Part shown: positions 15,315 through 24,194 of the stretch, piece after piece
How positions within the stretch are numbered: position 1 is the stretch's first letter
Layout of the letters: each line of letters starts with the position of its first letter
DNA from: Ferrimonas marina
GTDB lineage: Bacteria; Pseudomonadota; Gammaproteobacteria; Enterobacterales; Shewanellaceae
Reading direction: 5' to 3'
DNA: 64,000 nucleotides
Assembly (NCBI RefSeq): GCF_900129905.1
Contig: NZ_FQXG01000003.1
Span: 1-64,000, forward strand
Notes under the pieces: model-generated
What the model saw: the letters and a program-made list of their open reading frames with translations, nothing else
Told to the model about the DNA's origin: nothing
The model's database searches: none
Made by a program: the position numbers and the translations under genes

Positions 15315-17780
15315 TTATGCAGACCTGTCCAGGGGTGGTGCCGGTTGCTCTAAGCGACGGATCTTAATGTCGGGTAATCCGGCGGGACCGCGTTCTTTAA
15401 CGGCGTCACAGAAGTCGTGACCCATATTAAATGGGTAGCCCTCGTCGTCCAACTCGCCGAAGCCAAGTCGGGGATCCGAATATGGGACCTGCTCTTTTGG
15501 CAGTTTGGGGTCACGCTTGGGCCGTAGGATTAGGTTATCCATCTGGTGCCACTCTTCGAGTAGCGGTCCCTCTGATGCCGGGCTACGAGGTCCCATGCTT
15601 TCCAGTTTGCTGAATGCATCTGACATGGCGACGACAAGGTCAACCCAACGTTCGTTCGCATCTCGTGCCTTCTTTAGCTCATGGATTTTCTTGGGGTCGG
15701 TCCACGGTGTATTGGTCTCAGGCAACTTAATGGCATCTAGGATTTCCTCAGAGAAGGCCTCTTTCATTCTTGCGTCGACCTCTTCAGACCATGCCAGGGT
15801 CAGGCGATCCTGCCCTACTTTGTCAGTGCCGAAGAGTAACCCTTCTTCGAGGCGGTGGATGTCGCCGGCAGGGATAAACTCACCGACCCTTTCCTCTGAC
15901 CCCTGCAGTGCAAACATGCCATCACAAATCACGCGCCAAAGTCGTTCACGCTCTGACTCCTGTGGCTTATGCCCCTGCGGGGGGATAAAGAAGCACTTCC
16001 AGCCCTGTTCTGCATACTTCTCGGCCACGCGGTGACAGTCATCAAAAGTGATGCCAGGCTTACTCTCATCTGGGAGAAAGATGAGGGGGAACTGCTTGTA
16101 TTGGGGGAGGTGGATGTCGCATTGGATCCCAGCATTCTGCATCCGGTGCTGCAAGGTCATGGCGGCACGAAGGCCTGTGCCAGAGGCATCCAGATCGGCG
16201 AACACATGGATGTGTTGAACCTCAGGCGGAAGGTGCCGGGGCTCAAGGTCTTGAAGTCTGCCCGCGTTAACCATGCTGATGGATGGGATTTTAAGCATGT
16301 ACAATGCGGGTCCTACCGACTCGATACCTTCAGCGACCGCTAAAACGCCGGCGGCTTTAATGGCGCCCAGGCTACTGAGGGGGGTAAAGGCACCATCCGA
16401 CTCCTCGAAACTCGTTATTTGTTTTTTCCCAACGGGCAGTTTGCGTTCAATACCCTGGAAGGTATATGTCGCTTTAGTGCCATTAGGGTTAAGGAAGGTT
16501 CGGTGGCCTCCAACTGGATAGAACTGATCTTTAGTGCTGTCATATCGTACCATCCAGGCCGACATTGCAGGGTAAGACCCTAGCACTTGGCCATCGTGGT
16601 AATACTCCTTCCCGGGATGCCACAGTAGCGTTGGGGGGAGTCGGCCGGGGTTGAATCCCCATCGCGAAGACAGGTAATTCAGGACCATCTGGTGATCACG
16701 CTCGCAAGGCTTGAAGTAATCCTCGGCCTCTTGCCGGGCTTTATTCCTCGCTTGCGCATGCTCTCTTGCCCGCTGTTGCTGAGCCTTGCGTTGTTCTTCC
16801 CGCTCTTTGTCGTGGCGAAAGTTTGACTGGTCAGTTGGCTGCTCCTCGATGCAAGCATCTTCACCTATCATCCTGATCAGTTTACTTTTAGGGTCGTCGC
16901 GGATCAGCTCAATGATTACCTGGGCTAGCCCCCACGACTTCTGGCCACCTTGGTTGCACATAAACATCGGGCTGTTGGACAGAAAGCCCTTGTCATCCCG
17001 GAGGGCGATTGCAACATCCAGAGGTGACGCCTTTTGCCGTGTGAAGAAGCGAAAACACTTCTTGGCTGCCAATTGGCCTCCAGGATTAAAATCGAGCTTA
17101 CCGTAGTTGTTGGGTGGCACTACGTGCTGATTTTCGTTCCTCATGCTCTCAATAAGCTGAGGATCGGCACCAAGATCGTCCATCACCTGTATAACGCCGC
17201 GTTCGACCATGAGTTTTAAGATCTCGGTCCTGGCCTGACCTTTTGATAGGTGTTTTGCGAGTTTTTTATACGACACGCGTGCGACGCCTGGCAGCACTTT
17301 GGTTGGATCCAGTGGGTTGCCGACGTGATGCTGAAAAGCTTCGTTCTCGGTAGCAAACGAAATGTCCCTGGAGAACTGCTTTACCCTTTTTTCGGTGAAC
17401 TGGTAATTCAGGGCACCGCAGAGGTTCTTCATAAACCCGTCTAGTGCCTCGCCTGGGACGTCACGGCTTAACGGCAAGAGAATTTGGGTAAGGCTGGTGT
17501 TGGGGATCTTCCAGAAAATGTAATCGGTGTTGGCCAGTTTGGCTGCAGCTCGGTCGTTGATCGATTTAACCACCAACGTAACCATGCCCACTGCATGGAT
17601 TTGCCCTTTGCCCCCCTTAGCGTACTGGCCGATTCTAAAGCCAGTGGCGTTTGCCAGTTTCTCACTAGGTTCCGCGCCGGTAAGGTGATTGCGTAAGATC
17701 TCCCAGCCATCTTGGTCGGGGGATTCTAGGCGGGCCATTTTGCCGCTGCTGTTCTCACGAAGAGTAAAACGTAGGGACAT
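15315..17780 (-). CDS. Toprim-domain primase (TraC/DnaG-like)
   Basis: 821 aa from the ATG at 17780 (MSLRFTLRE); the frame is open further upstream but that part overlaps the promoter box and the next gene. A Toprim catalytic domain lies at about residues 478-560: VAEGIESVGPALYM carries the conserved Glu and HVFADLDASGTG the DxD. It is preceded by a domain with a WHPGKEYYHDG segment as in plasmid and phage primases of this class, and by a charged coiled-coil of about 30 residues near 324-353. The N-terminal 300 residues are unassigned. It should make RNA primers for plasmid or transferred-strand replication. A consensus A+T promoter box lies directly upstream. Confidence 0.85.
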   Translation of the reverse strand: MSLRFTLRENSSGKMARLESPDQDGWEILRNHLTGAEPSEKLANATGFRIGQYAKGGKGQIHAVGMVTLVVKSINDRAAAKLANTDYIFWKIPNTSLTQILLPLSRDVPGEALDGFMKNLCGALNYQFTEKRVKQFSRDISFATENEAFQHHVGNPLDPTKVLPGVARVSYKKLAKHLSKGQARTEILKLMVERGVIQVMDDLGADPQLIESMRNENQHVVPPNNYGKLDFNPGGQLAAKKCFRFFTRQKASPLDVAIALRDDKGFLSNSPMFMCNQGGQKSWGLAQVIIELIRDDPKSKLIRMIGEDACIEEQPTDQSNFRHDKEREEQRKAQQQRAREHAQARNKARQEAEDYFKPCERDHQMVLNYLSSRWGFNPGRLPPTLLWHPGKEYYHDGQVLGSYPAMSAWMVRYDSTKDQFYPVGGHRTFLNPNGTKATYTFQGIERKLPVGKKQITSFEESDGAFTPLSSLGAIKAAGVLAVAEGIESVGPALYMLKIPSISMVNAGRLQDLEPRHLPPEVQHIHVFADLDASGTGLRAAMTLQHRMQNAGIQCDIHLPQYKQFPLIFLPDESKPGITFDDCHRVAEKYAEQGWKCFFIPPQGHKPQESERERLWRVICDGMFALQGSEERVGEFIPAGDIHRLEEGLLFGTDKVGQDRLTLAWSEEVDARMKEAFSEEILDAIKLPETNTPWTDPKKIHELKKARDANERWVDLVVAMSDAFSKLESMGPRSPASEGPLLEEWHQMDNLILRPKRDPKLPKEQVPYSDPRLGFGELDDEGYPFNMGHDFCDAVKERGPAGLPDIKIRRLEQPAPPLDRSA

Positions 17781-17803
17781 GGTACTGATTCTCTGGCTGC
17801 ATA

Positions 17804-17816
17804 AATTAATTATACC
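17804..17816 (-). promoter_or_regulatory. A+T promoter box of the primase gene
   Basis: Minus strand GGTATAATTAATT, identical to the box before thymidine kinase; the primase ATG is 23 bp downstream. Confidence 0.6.
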
Positions 17817-17848
17817 AGTTAGAAAATCAGCACCATTGAGACCGGGAC

Positions 17849-18214
17849 TCAGTAGTGCAGGAGGAAAAGGTTCACGGGTTCGCCGGCGGGCACATCGAGT
17901 TTCCACTCTGGGATCTTGCTGTCCTCTGGGTGGCTAAGCGCCACTGCGTGGCCAGGCACCACGATCTGCAGTCCGATGATCGCCTCCGATTCCGGGTTTC
18001 GGAACACCGAAGAGGAAACCGTTTCCAGCTTGGCCAACGGATGGGATGGCGGAGCTGGATAGCTTCTCAGGTGGTCCTGGTGGTGCTCTACCGTCGCCTG
18101 GATATCCGTCAGCACCTGCTCATTCTCACATGAGATAACCACGGATTTGGCCTCGCAATCTTCAGCGCCAACACGGACAAAACCTAGGTGGCTAAACGCT
18201 ATCTGTATGCTCAT
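17849..18214 (-). CDS. Unrecognised 121-aa protein
   Basis: Soluble, strand-rich protein (MSIQIAFSHLGFVRVGAED, IIGLQIVVPGHAVALSH, WKLDVPAGEPVNLFLL) with no known motif. It starts 10 bp after the dUTPase stop on the same strand, with AGG before the ATG, so it is co-transcribed with dUTPase. Confidence 0.6.
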   Translation of the reverse strand: MSIQIAFSHLGFVRVGAEDCEAKSVVISCENEQVLTDIQATVEHHQDHLRSYPAPPSHPLAKLETVSSSVFRNPESEAIIGLQIVVPGHAVALSHPEDSKIPEWKLDVPAGEPVNLFLLHY

Positions 18215-18223
18215 TCTGGTCGC

Positions 18224-18682
18224 CTACTGTGTGCCGGTATGGCCAAAGCCACCTTCGCCCCGCTCGGTTTCGTCACTGAACTCGGAAACCAGTTTGAAGT
18301 TGGGCTGCAGGATCGGCACGATGACCAGCTGAGCGATGCGCTCTTTGGGTTCAATGGTGACCGGCTTTTTGCTGTCGTTGTGCAGCACGGCGCCAATGTC
18401 GCCCTGGTAGTCCGAGTCGATGAGCCCGACGGAGTTGGCCAGGCGCAGTTGTTTTTTGCGGCCGTGGCCACTGCGCGACATCAACTCGCCGGCGACATCG
18501 TTGCGGCGAGGGTCAATGCGGACGCCGGTGGGGATCAGTCGGTTTTCGCCAGGGGGGATCACTACCGGCTCATCGATATTTGCACGAAGATCCAGGCCTG
18601 CAGAGCGAGGTGTGGCGTAGACCGGGCGCCCGCCTGTCTTGGCGTAAGTGTCCGGGTTTGAGACGATCATTTCCATAATCAT
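18224..18682 (-). CDS. dut: dUTP diphosphatase (dUTPase)
   Basis: 152 aa, the usual length of a trimeric dUTPase. Motif I is AGLDLRA (about 28-34), motif II SRSGHGRK (about 69-76), motif III LANSVGLIDSDYQGDIGA (about 81-98), motif IV ERIAQLVIVP (about 113-122), and motif V RGEGGFGHTG (about 141-150). It hydrolyses dUTP to dUMP, keeping uracil out of DNA and feeding dTMP synthesis. AAGGAG stands four bases before the first ATG. Together with thymidine kinase it suggests that the element manages thymidine nucleotides itself. Confidence 0.95.
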   Translation of the reverse strand: MIMEMIVSNPDTYAKTGGRPVYATPRSAGLDLRANIDEPVVIPPGENRLIPTGVRIDPRRNDVAGELMSRSGHGRKKQLRLANSVGLIDSDYQGDIGAVLHNDSKKPVTIEPKERIAQLVIVPILQPNFKLVSEFSDETERGEGGFGHTGTQ

Positions 18683-18773
18683 TGAACTCCTTGTTCAGGT
18701 AACCCATTGATAATAACTAGAGTTTGCCCTCGCGTCGAGGCATAGCGTAATTGGAGGCCTGTTTTGCATAGTG

Positions 18774-19259
18774 CTAAGGCCTGGCTCCAAGTCGTTTAAG
18801 TATCGGTCGAGTCGCGCGATGGAACACTATGTTGTCCGGGATGGGGCCGGCATCAGCGAACATCCGTAGGATCTCATCAAGGCTGTAGCCATTGAGGTTG
18901 CGCTGTTCGCGATAGGGCACAATAAAGTACAGCTCAGGGTGGGTCCGGGCGTAGTCATAAAACTCGACCAGTTGTTCGACAATCTCTTCCTTGCTCACGC
19001 TACGATAGCCGGCTTTGGGGTAGTGTCGGCCCTCCGCGTCAGTGAAGCCCGGGGTTAAATTTTTGCACATCACCAGGTAGCTTCGGCCACTCGGTCCCCT
19101 GCTCTGGCCGTAAACGGCACCCCAATGGTCCCGCGCGATTTTTGCCATGCCAAAACCGTGTCTGCCCTCCGCGTTACTACCGGCATAAATAATGCAGTTC
19201 TCGTGAAGGTTTGTCGGTCGGCCAATCTTGTCACCAGACCAATACCTGATCTTGCCCAT
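18774..19259 (-). CDS. Phage-type conserved protein (A1S_2505-like)
   Basis: 161 aa. The motif string IIYAGSNAEGRHGFGMAK, followed by ARDHWGAVYGQSRGPSG, then a helix FYDYARTHPELYFIVP and LNGYSLDEILRMF, recalls a family of phage and prophage proteins of unknown function that I know as A1S_2505-like; the name is from memory and tentative. An excellent AAGGAGG site precedes the ATG. It is an independent gene between dUTPase and the divergent 276-aa gene. Role unknown. Confidence 0.65.
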   Translation of the reverse strand: MGKIRYWSGDKIGRPTNLHENCIIYAGSNAEGRHGFGMAKIARDHWGAVYGQSRGPSGRSYLVMCKNLTPGFTDAEGRHYPKAGYRSVSKEEIVEQLVEFYDYARTHPELYFIVPYREQRNLNGYSLDEILRMFADAGPIPDNIVFHRATRPILKRLGARP

Positions 19260-19350
19260 CTACTGCCTCCTTCGGGCCGGTTTGACGGGGCCGCCAATTA
19301 GCCCGGATATACTGGAATAAACACCAGGCACAATTGCACTTGGGGACACC

Positions 19351-20181
19351 ATGCCTATTCAAGAATTGCTAAAACACTACCAGGGCGTCATCGAAAGGGC
19401 CACCGAGTGTATCGAGCAGTACGAAGCGATGATCAATTTCAGCGGTTCAAAGCATCATCTTACCAGTGAAGCCATTACTGGAGTGGCAGGCACCCGTCAA
19501 ACCATTCTGGACATTGACTATGACCCCAGTCGGGGTGATCAGGCCTACTTTGTGTTTGGAGATGACCGGCGCCTTGACGCTTTGGATGGCATGTGGCCGT
19601 TGAGGTGCGACAGCAAAGTGGTCGCAAAGCAGATCGGTACTGAACCCGGCCTCCCTGCTTTCAAAGGCAGTGCCACTCGAGCCTCCGCTTTGGGCTTAGC
19701 AAGGGAAGAGTTTGAGAGCCGTGATGATCAGGTGTTGTCAGAGGTTCAGGCGGTGGTCCTGGAGTGGGGTGAGGTCAACGAGGATCCGGTCACTCTGGTG
19801 GTGCACAACCATCTCAATGGGTTGGACTGCAATTACACACCAGCGATGGTTGATGAGTTGGAGCAGTGTCACCGTGCCGGTGAACTGAGGGGTATCTCAC
19901 CTGAGCTTCTTGCAGCGATTCACGGTTTGTATGAGCCCAAGCTGGACCACATTACGTTCCGCCTGGAGGGGCACAAACTCATGAGATCGATGGCCGAAGA
20001 AAAGCGCAACCTTCTTCAGGACCTGGTTGAGTACGCCGACAATAAACGCTTGTTGAGTGTCACGCTCAAACATGCCGAGGAAGAGGCAATATTTCCGCCT
20101 GATGAACTTGCCATGCTCAAGCAACAGTGTGCTGTGGGACTGAAGCAGGCCCGCCCTTCTTCAGGGTTGGGGCTCCAGTAA
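19351..20181 (+). CDS. Unrecognised 276-aa protein
   Basis: Soluble protein with a helical N-terminus (about 1-35), a central acidic mixed region, and a helical C-terminus (about 205-260). No signal peptide or span. GGGG lies five bases before the ATG. It is a single-gene unit closed by a hairpin, just upstream of dotA. Function unknown. Confidence 0.65.
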   Translation: MPIQELLKHYQGVIERATECIEQYEAMINFSGSKHHLTSEAITGVAGTRQTILDIDYDPSRGDQAYFVFGDDRRLDALDGMWPLRCDSKVVAKQIGTEPGLPAFKGSATRASALGLAREEFESRDDQVLSEVQAVVLEWGEVNEDPVTLVVHNHLNGLDCNYTPAMVDELEQCHRAGELRGISPELLAAIHGLYEPKLDHITFRLEGHKLMRSMAEEKRNLLQDLVEYADNKRLLSVTLKHAEEEAIFPPDELAMLKQQCAVGLKQARPSSGLGLQ

Positions 20182-20244
20182 AAGCAGCGTTCCAGCATGA
20201 TGGAATAACTTTTTGGGGCTCAGCACGACTGCCCAAAACCACTT

Positions 20245-20266
20245 AAGGCCGCCTCCGGGTGGCCTT
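20245..20266 (+). terminator. Hairpin after the 276-aa gene
   Basis: Nine-base-pair stem AAGGCCGCC/GGTGGCCTT (one G-T wobble) with a short loop and a weak T-rich tail (CTT). Confidence 0.55.
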
Positions 20267-20294
20267 CTTGCAACAGACACACCTAACAAGCACG

Positions 20295-20304
20295 TATAAT
20301 TAAT
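20295..20304 (+). promoter_or_regulatory. A+T promoter box of dotA
   Basis: TATAATTAAT, 30 bp before the dotA ATG; no -35 hexamer at 16-18 bp (nearest TTGCAA is 21 bp away). Confidence 0.55.
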
Positions 20305-20334
20305 AGAAAGCCATAGCCTGAGCTGACAATAATA

Positions 20335-22890
20335 ATGACAAAAGCGATTAAGTGGCTCGGGGCCATGTGCCTATCCGTGTTCACCGCCGCCGCCACTGCG
20401 GCCACTCCCACCACTGAGGCTGAACTCACTCAGTCCATCTCAGATGTGTTCGACATCTGCACGGGTGATATGACGCTGTTCCAAAAATGGCTGTATGACC
20501 TTTATGGCCAGGTCATCTGTGAGCCTGGAGGCAACGTCACGTTGATATCCGAGGTTGTCGGGTTCATGAACGTCATGGCAATGGCTTTGGCCATTGTGAT
20601 CTCACTTTATGTGGTGATCTCGGGGATCATGCGCACTGCTTCGGAAGGTGAGGTGCTGGGTAAAGCCTACTCAACGGTATGGCTCCCTCTTCGATACGGT
20701 GTCGGCGTATCCCTCCTGATACCGGCGCCAGGCATGGCTAACGTGTTCTCGGTCTGCCAAGCATTGATGATGGGGCTCATCTTGGCCGCGTCAAATGCGG
20801 CAGATATTCTCCACGTCAGGGTGATGGAGTCGATATTTAGGCCCTCTGAGGCGTCGATCGTTGTCAATCAATACAAATTGTCTCAGGAAGCGCAAACCAT
20901 GCTCGCCCAGTTGGGGTGCACAATCGCGTATCGGGATCAGCACGGCATCAGCAGCAGGCCTGACATGCTGTTCAAAATTCGGCGTAATGGTGTCTACGGT
21001 GAGTTGAAGCCTCAGCTTAGTGCTAATGGGTTTACATCAGCTGTTCAATCTTCAACTCCAGAGATTGAAAGCATTGAGTTTGTTGGTGGTAGTTGTGGCG
21101 AGATGGTTTTTCCTTCTCGCAAAGGCGATGAAGTTGATACCGAGGGCAGCTCGCCTTTATCCATTGCATTGAATAAAATGGATGCCCCGATCATTAATGC
21201 ATATCTAATGGCATATGCTGAGTTATTTCCTATTGCTCAAGCAATGGTGGCGCCAACATCACAAAGTCTGTCAGTCAATGGTCGCATGGTCAGGGGGCTT
21301 GGGGATATTGGCAACTACAGTAGAATTCAAGACCCGGACGTAGATGCCTCTTTGGTAAATGACAGCGCCTTAATTACGGCAGCGTACCTGACTGCGATAG
21401 ATAATTTTAGGGATAACTTGATTGCGAATGCTTCAAGGGAGTACCGCGACAATCTGGATGTAGATGACTGGATTGATCGCAATTCCAAAATGGGTTTTGC
21501 TAGCTTAGGTTTGATGTACTTCGAGATCCCGAAATTCCATGGCGCGCCTTCGGCGAAACTCAATGATGCTTTGGGTAATGGGGCTTCTCCAACATATGGG
21601 CAAAGCTGTGTCTCTGAGCCAGAGGGCTGGGATAGGTTGAAGTTTTGGACAAGGTCTAACTGTGATGAAAAGCTAAATGTGTTCCAGCGATATGCAACCG
21701 CTAAGGTGGTCCACCAGGAGGCGGGCAAATCTCAGAGCTCTAGTGGCACCGCTACTCCTAGCATTGTGTCTTTTGGTGACGGGGAAAGTGATCCCTCTGG
21801 GCCGTTGGCTCTCTACATCAATGCAACGTTGCTCGACGCGCTGGTGAACGGAGAGTATCTGCAGCTCGGCTTTAATCTAAATGACGGATACAATCCACCG
21901 GCATTAACTGATCCCTTTGTCACCGCTACCAGGATGGGTGATGCAGCTCTTTCTGTGTTGACGCTTATGCAAGGTGCAGTTATTTTTTCTGAAAGTTTTG
22001 TTACGGCAGGTGAGTCTACCGGAGCATCATCATTCCTTCTGTCTGCTATTATTGGATTTTTTAAATTCTTCAAAGCTAAAATGTTCGCACTGATGGTGCT
22101 CATGGCCATGAACGCATTCACTTTGGCCTTGCTTGTACCAATCATGCCAATTTTGGTATGGATATTCGCCTTAATTCGATACCTAATTGTAACCATCGAG
22201 GCAATGGCAGCTGTACCTCTTGCCGTTACTAAGATACTTACTCCTGAGGGTGAAGGTATTTTGGGCACAAGGATGGAGCAAGTTATTGCCCTAATTGCCG
22301 GTATATTCCTAAGGCCTACCTTGTTAGTTATTGGGCTAGTTGCTTCAATCTCGATTTCTTTCATAGCGCTCAGTGTAGTTAATACGATAATGGCGGAGTA
22401 CATGACGTCGGTTAAGCCTGGTGTCATCGGTGCAGTGTTTATCTGTTTGCTCTATGCACTGCTCGTAATTGCGGTGGTAAAGCGGAGCATTGCTGTTATA
22501 AGTGAGTTGGGTGATAACGTGCTCAATTGGATGTCTGCTGGTATCGGCTCATTCGGCGCTGAGGATAAGGGTATGGCCGAGTCTACTGCGGCTCAAGCGT
22601 CTGGTGGTACTCAGGCCGGTGCCAAGGCCGTAATGGAGAGGTCCGAGCGTCGCGCAGGTGGGGGTGACGGTAACGGTGGCGGCCCGAAGAACTCTCCAAC
22701 AGGCCCTCAGGGGGGTAAGGGCAAAGCAGGTGGCGGCGACCAAAAAGGTGCTCAGGAAAAGGACTCCGTTTCCAAAGGCGTCAAAGAGAACGGTGACACC
22801 TCCGTTGTATCTACCGAGGCACCGAATCAACAGGGGCAGAATTTAGGTGAAACCTCAGATGCTGGTAGTGGAGGCGACAGCAAGAAATAG
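20335..22890 (+). CDS. DotA/TraY-family conjugation membrane protein
   Basis: 851 aa, between R64 TraY and Legionella DotA in length. A signal-like hydrophobic start (to about residue 22) is followed by spans near 75-100 (MALAIVISLYVVISGIM) and 125-155, a large soluble region (about 170-545), and a cluster of spans at about 565-720 (for example FALMVLMAMNAFTLALLVPI). It ends in a hydrophilic Gly/Lys/Asp-rich tail from about 730. This is the polytopic layout of DotA/TraY, the inner-membrane protein of I-type (IVB) secretion and conjugation. The ribosome site is weak. The gene's central part is more A+T-rich than its neighbours. Confidence 0.85.
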   Translation: MTKAIKWLGAMCLSVFTAAATAATPTTEAELTQSISDVFDICTGDMTLFQKWLYDLYGQVICEPGGNVTLISEVVGFMNVMAMALAIVISLYVVISGIMRTASEGEVLGKAYSTVWLPLRYGVGVSLLIPAPGMANVFSVCQALMMGLILAASNAADILHVRVMESIFRPSEASIVVNQYKLSQEAQTMLAQLGCTIAYRDQHGISSRPDMLFKIRRNGVYGELKPQLSANGFTSAVQSSTPEIESIEFVGGSCGEMVFPSRKGDEVDTEGSSPLSIALNKMDAPIINAYLMAYAELFPIAQAMVAPTSQSLSVNGRMVRGLGDIGNYSRIQDPDVDASLVNDSALITAAYLTAIDNFRDNLIANASREYRDNLDVDDWIDRNSKMGFASLGLMYFEIPKFHGAPSAKLNDALGNGASPTYGQSCVSEPEGWDRLKFWTRSNCDEKLNVFQRYATAKVVHQEAGKSQSSSGTATPSIVSFGDGESDPSGPLALYINATLLDALVNGEYLQLGFNLNDGYNPPALTDPFVTATRMGDAALSVLTLMQGAVIFSESFVTAGESTGASSFLLSAIIGFFKFFKAKMFALMVLMAMNAFTLALLVPIMPILVWIFALIRYLIVTIEAMAAVPLAVTKILTPEGEGILGTRMEQVIALIAGIFLRPTLLVIGLVASISISFIALSVVNTIMAEYMTSVKPGVIGAVFICLLYALLVIAVVKRSIAVISELGDNVLNWMSAGIGSFGAEDKGMAESTAAQASGGTQAGAKAVMERSERRAGGGDGNGGGPKNSPTGPQGGKGKAGGGDQKGAQEKDSVSKGVKENGDTSVVSTEAPNQQGQNLGETSDAGSGGDSKK

Positions 22891-22980
22891 TTCTGCTTAG
22901 TGCGAGTAGCGGGATTGAATGGACTGTGAGCGCTTAGCTAGGTGACTATTCATCGCCATAGGCACTAGGCAACGTTAATT

Positions 22981-23012
22981 GGGTCGGAAGGGATGCTTCC
23001 GACCCTTTCTTA
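22981..23012 (+). terminator. Rho-independent terminator of dotA
   Basis: Perfect 10-bp stem GGGTCGGAAG/CTTCCGACCC with GGATG loop, then TTTCTT. Confidence 0.85.
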
Positions 23013-23465
23013 TGCAGCCTGCAGCGAGCTCAAGAACTTTAGAGCGTCCTGCTCAGAGAGGAGTCCTATCGCGTAGCTGTTGAGCATGTCCTCGGCCCAG
23101 GGGTTGTTAGCAATGCCTGGGGATTGCATGGCAGCGATCATCGCGTCCGTGGGCTTCCGGTTCAGGGGGGAGGTCAGTGAGCACTCCAGTTGCTCAACCA
23201 TAACCAGCTCATCAGCGAACCGGGCCAGATCAGTTCCGGTTTGGCTGCCGGTGAAATGATCTTGTGCCTGGTACACGATGGCTGAGGTGGCATGTAATTG
23301 CTTTAGAGCCGTGGTGTCGGGTTTGTCGCAGTCCAGTTGCTCTAATTGGGTCTTCGCGGCCTCTAACTGGCAACGGTGCCCGGGCTCTGAGATGACGGAA
23401 AGTGTTTCGTCGATCAAGTGCGACTGGGCCTTCAATCCGTGAAGTATGTTCGCAGTTAACATCAT
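23010..23465 (-). CDS. Unrecognised 151-aa helical protein
   Basis: Soluble and almost entirely helical (LEAAKTQLEQLD, LARFADELVMVEQLE, SEQDALKFLSSLQ). Start ATG has GAAGAAG upstream. It is an isolated gene convergent with dotA. No known family. Confidence 0.6.
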   Translation of the reverse strand: MMLTANILHGLKAQSHLIDETLSVISEPGHRCQLEAAKTQLEQLDCDKPDTTALKQLHATSAIVYQAQDHFTGSQTGTDLARFADELVMVEQLECSLTSPLNRKPTDAMIAAMQSPGIANNPWAEDMLNSYAIGLLSEQDALKFLSSLQAA

Positions 23466-23829
23466 GTCGTGTCTTCTTCTTCGTAGGGGACAACGCTAAC
23501 CAGCCGGAGAATCCGTCTCTCGAACTGATTTAACAGGGCCAATCATACACCGGCTTTAGAGATGGTCAATTCAAGACAGGTGGCAGAATCCACACAATCC
23601 ACGTGAGAGAAATGAGCCATTGGCTTGTAGGAGATCTCTTACAAGCAAGCGAACAGGATCGAGTCAACCAGGTGGGACAATGTGGAACTACTCTTTCCGT
23701 AATAGTTGCAACAGGATCTCACTGTGACGGCGGTCCTATCCAGTAGTGATTTCAGGAGGCGACACGAGGACGCAATCGGCCACGAACTCGGTTTTCTAGG
23801 CAAAATCAGCGCATTAACATGGCGCAGTA
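23466..23829. other. Gene-free stretch with near-perfect palindrome
   Basis: No convincing coding region on either strand. It contains a 24-bp near-perfect palindrome at 23633-23656 (GCTTGTAGGAGA and its complement with one wobble), which could be an operator or hairpin. Otherwise I see nothing. Confidence 0.45.
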
Positions 23830-24129
23830 TTAGAAATGCTTGTACCACTCAGTGGTTGGCCTGCGCGCCCGCGTTTGTGGATCTTCCCTTGGCGCTGCCG
23901 TCGAGTCGTTATGGTTGGGGATCAGATAGGCCAAGCAACTCCAGATCCAAAGGGCAATGCAAAGTAGGAGCACGTCGGTAAACCACCAAATTGGATTGCA
24001 AAAGACAGACCCTGTGATCACATCAATCAAGCTTCTTACGCAGCCATAGGCTAAGAACGCGAATAGTTGGACCACCTGCCAGGCTGTAAATAGCATCAAG
24101 CAAGCTAAGACTAATTTGCTGGCAAACAT
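23830..24129 (-). CDS. Small membrane protein, two spans
   Basis: 99 aa from the ATG preceded by GGGGAGG. Two hydrophobic segments (about 4-30, LVLACLMLFTAWQVVQLFAF; about 48-70, WFTDVLLLCIALWIWSCLAY) and a polar C-terminal tail of 30 residues. Its promoter region contains a CAATAATTATG box of the window-wide type. Function unknown; could be an accessory of the transfer apparatus. Confidence 0.6.
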   Translation of the reverse strand: MFASKLVLACLMLFTAWQVVQLFAFLAYGCVRSLIDVITGSVFCNPIWWFTDVLLLCIALWIWSCLAYLIPNHNDSTAAPREDPQTRARRPTTEWYKHF

Positions 24130-24194
24130 ATGCCCTCCCCTAATCAACATAATTATTGTAGGACTCGAAGGGCAAAACTTAGGTATCGGTTGGG

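Noticed and set aside
23706-23981. Plus-strand frame of 91 codons
   Set aside because: Overlaps the small membrane-protein gene in antisense; arginine/serine-rich composition typical of a shadow frame.
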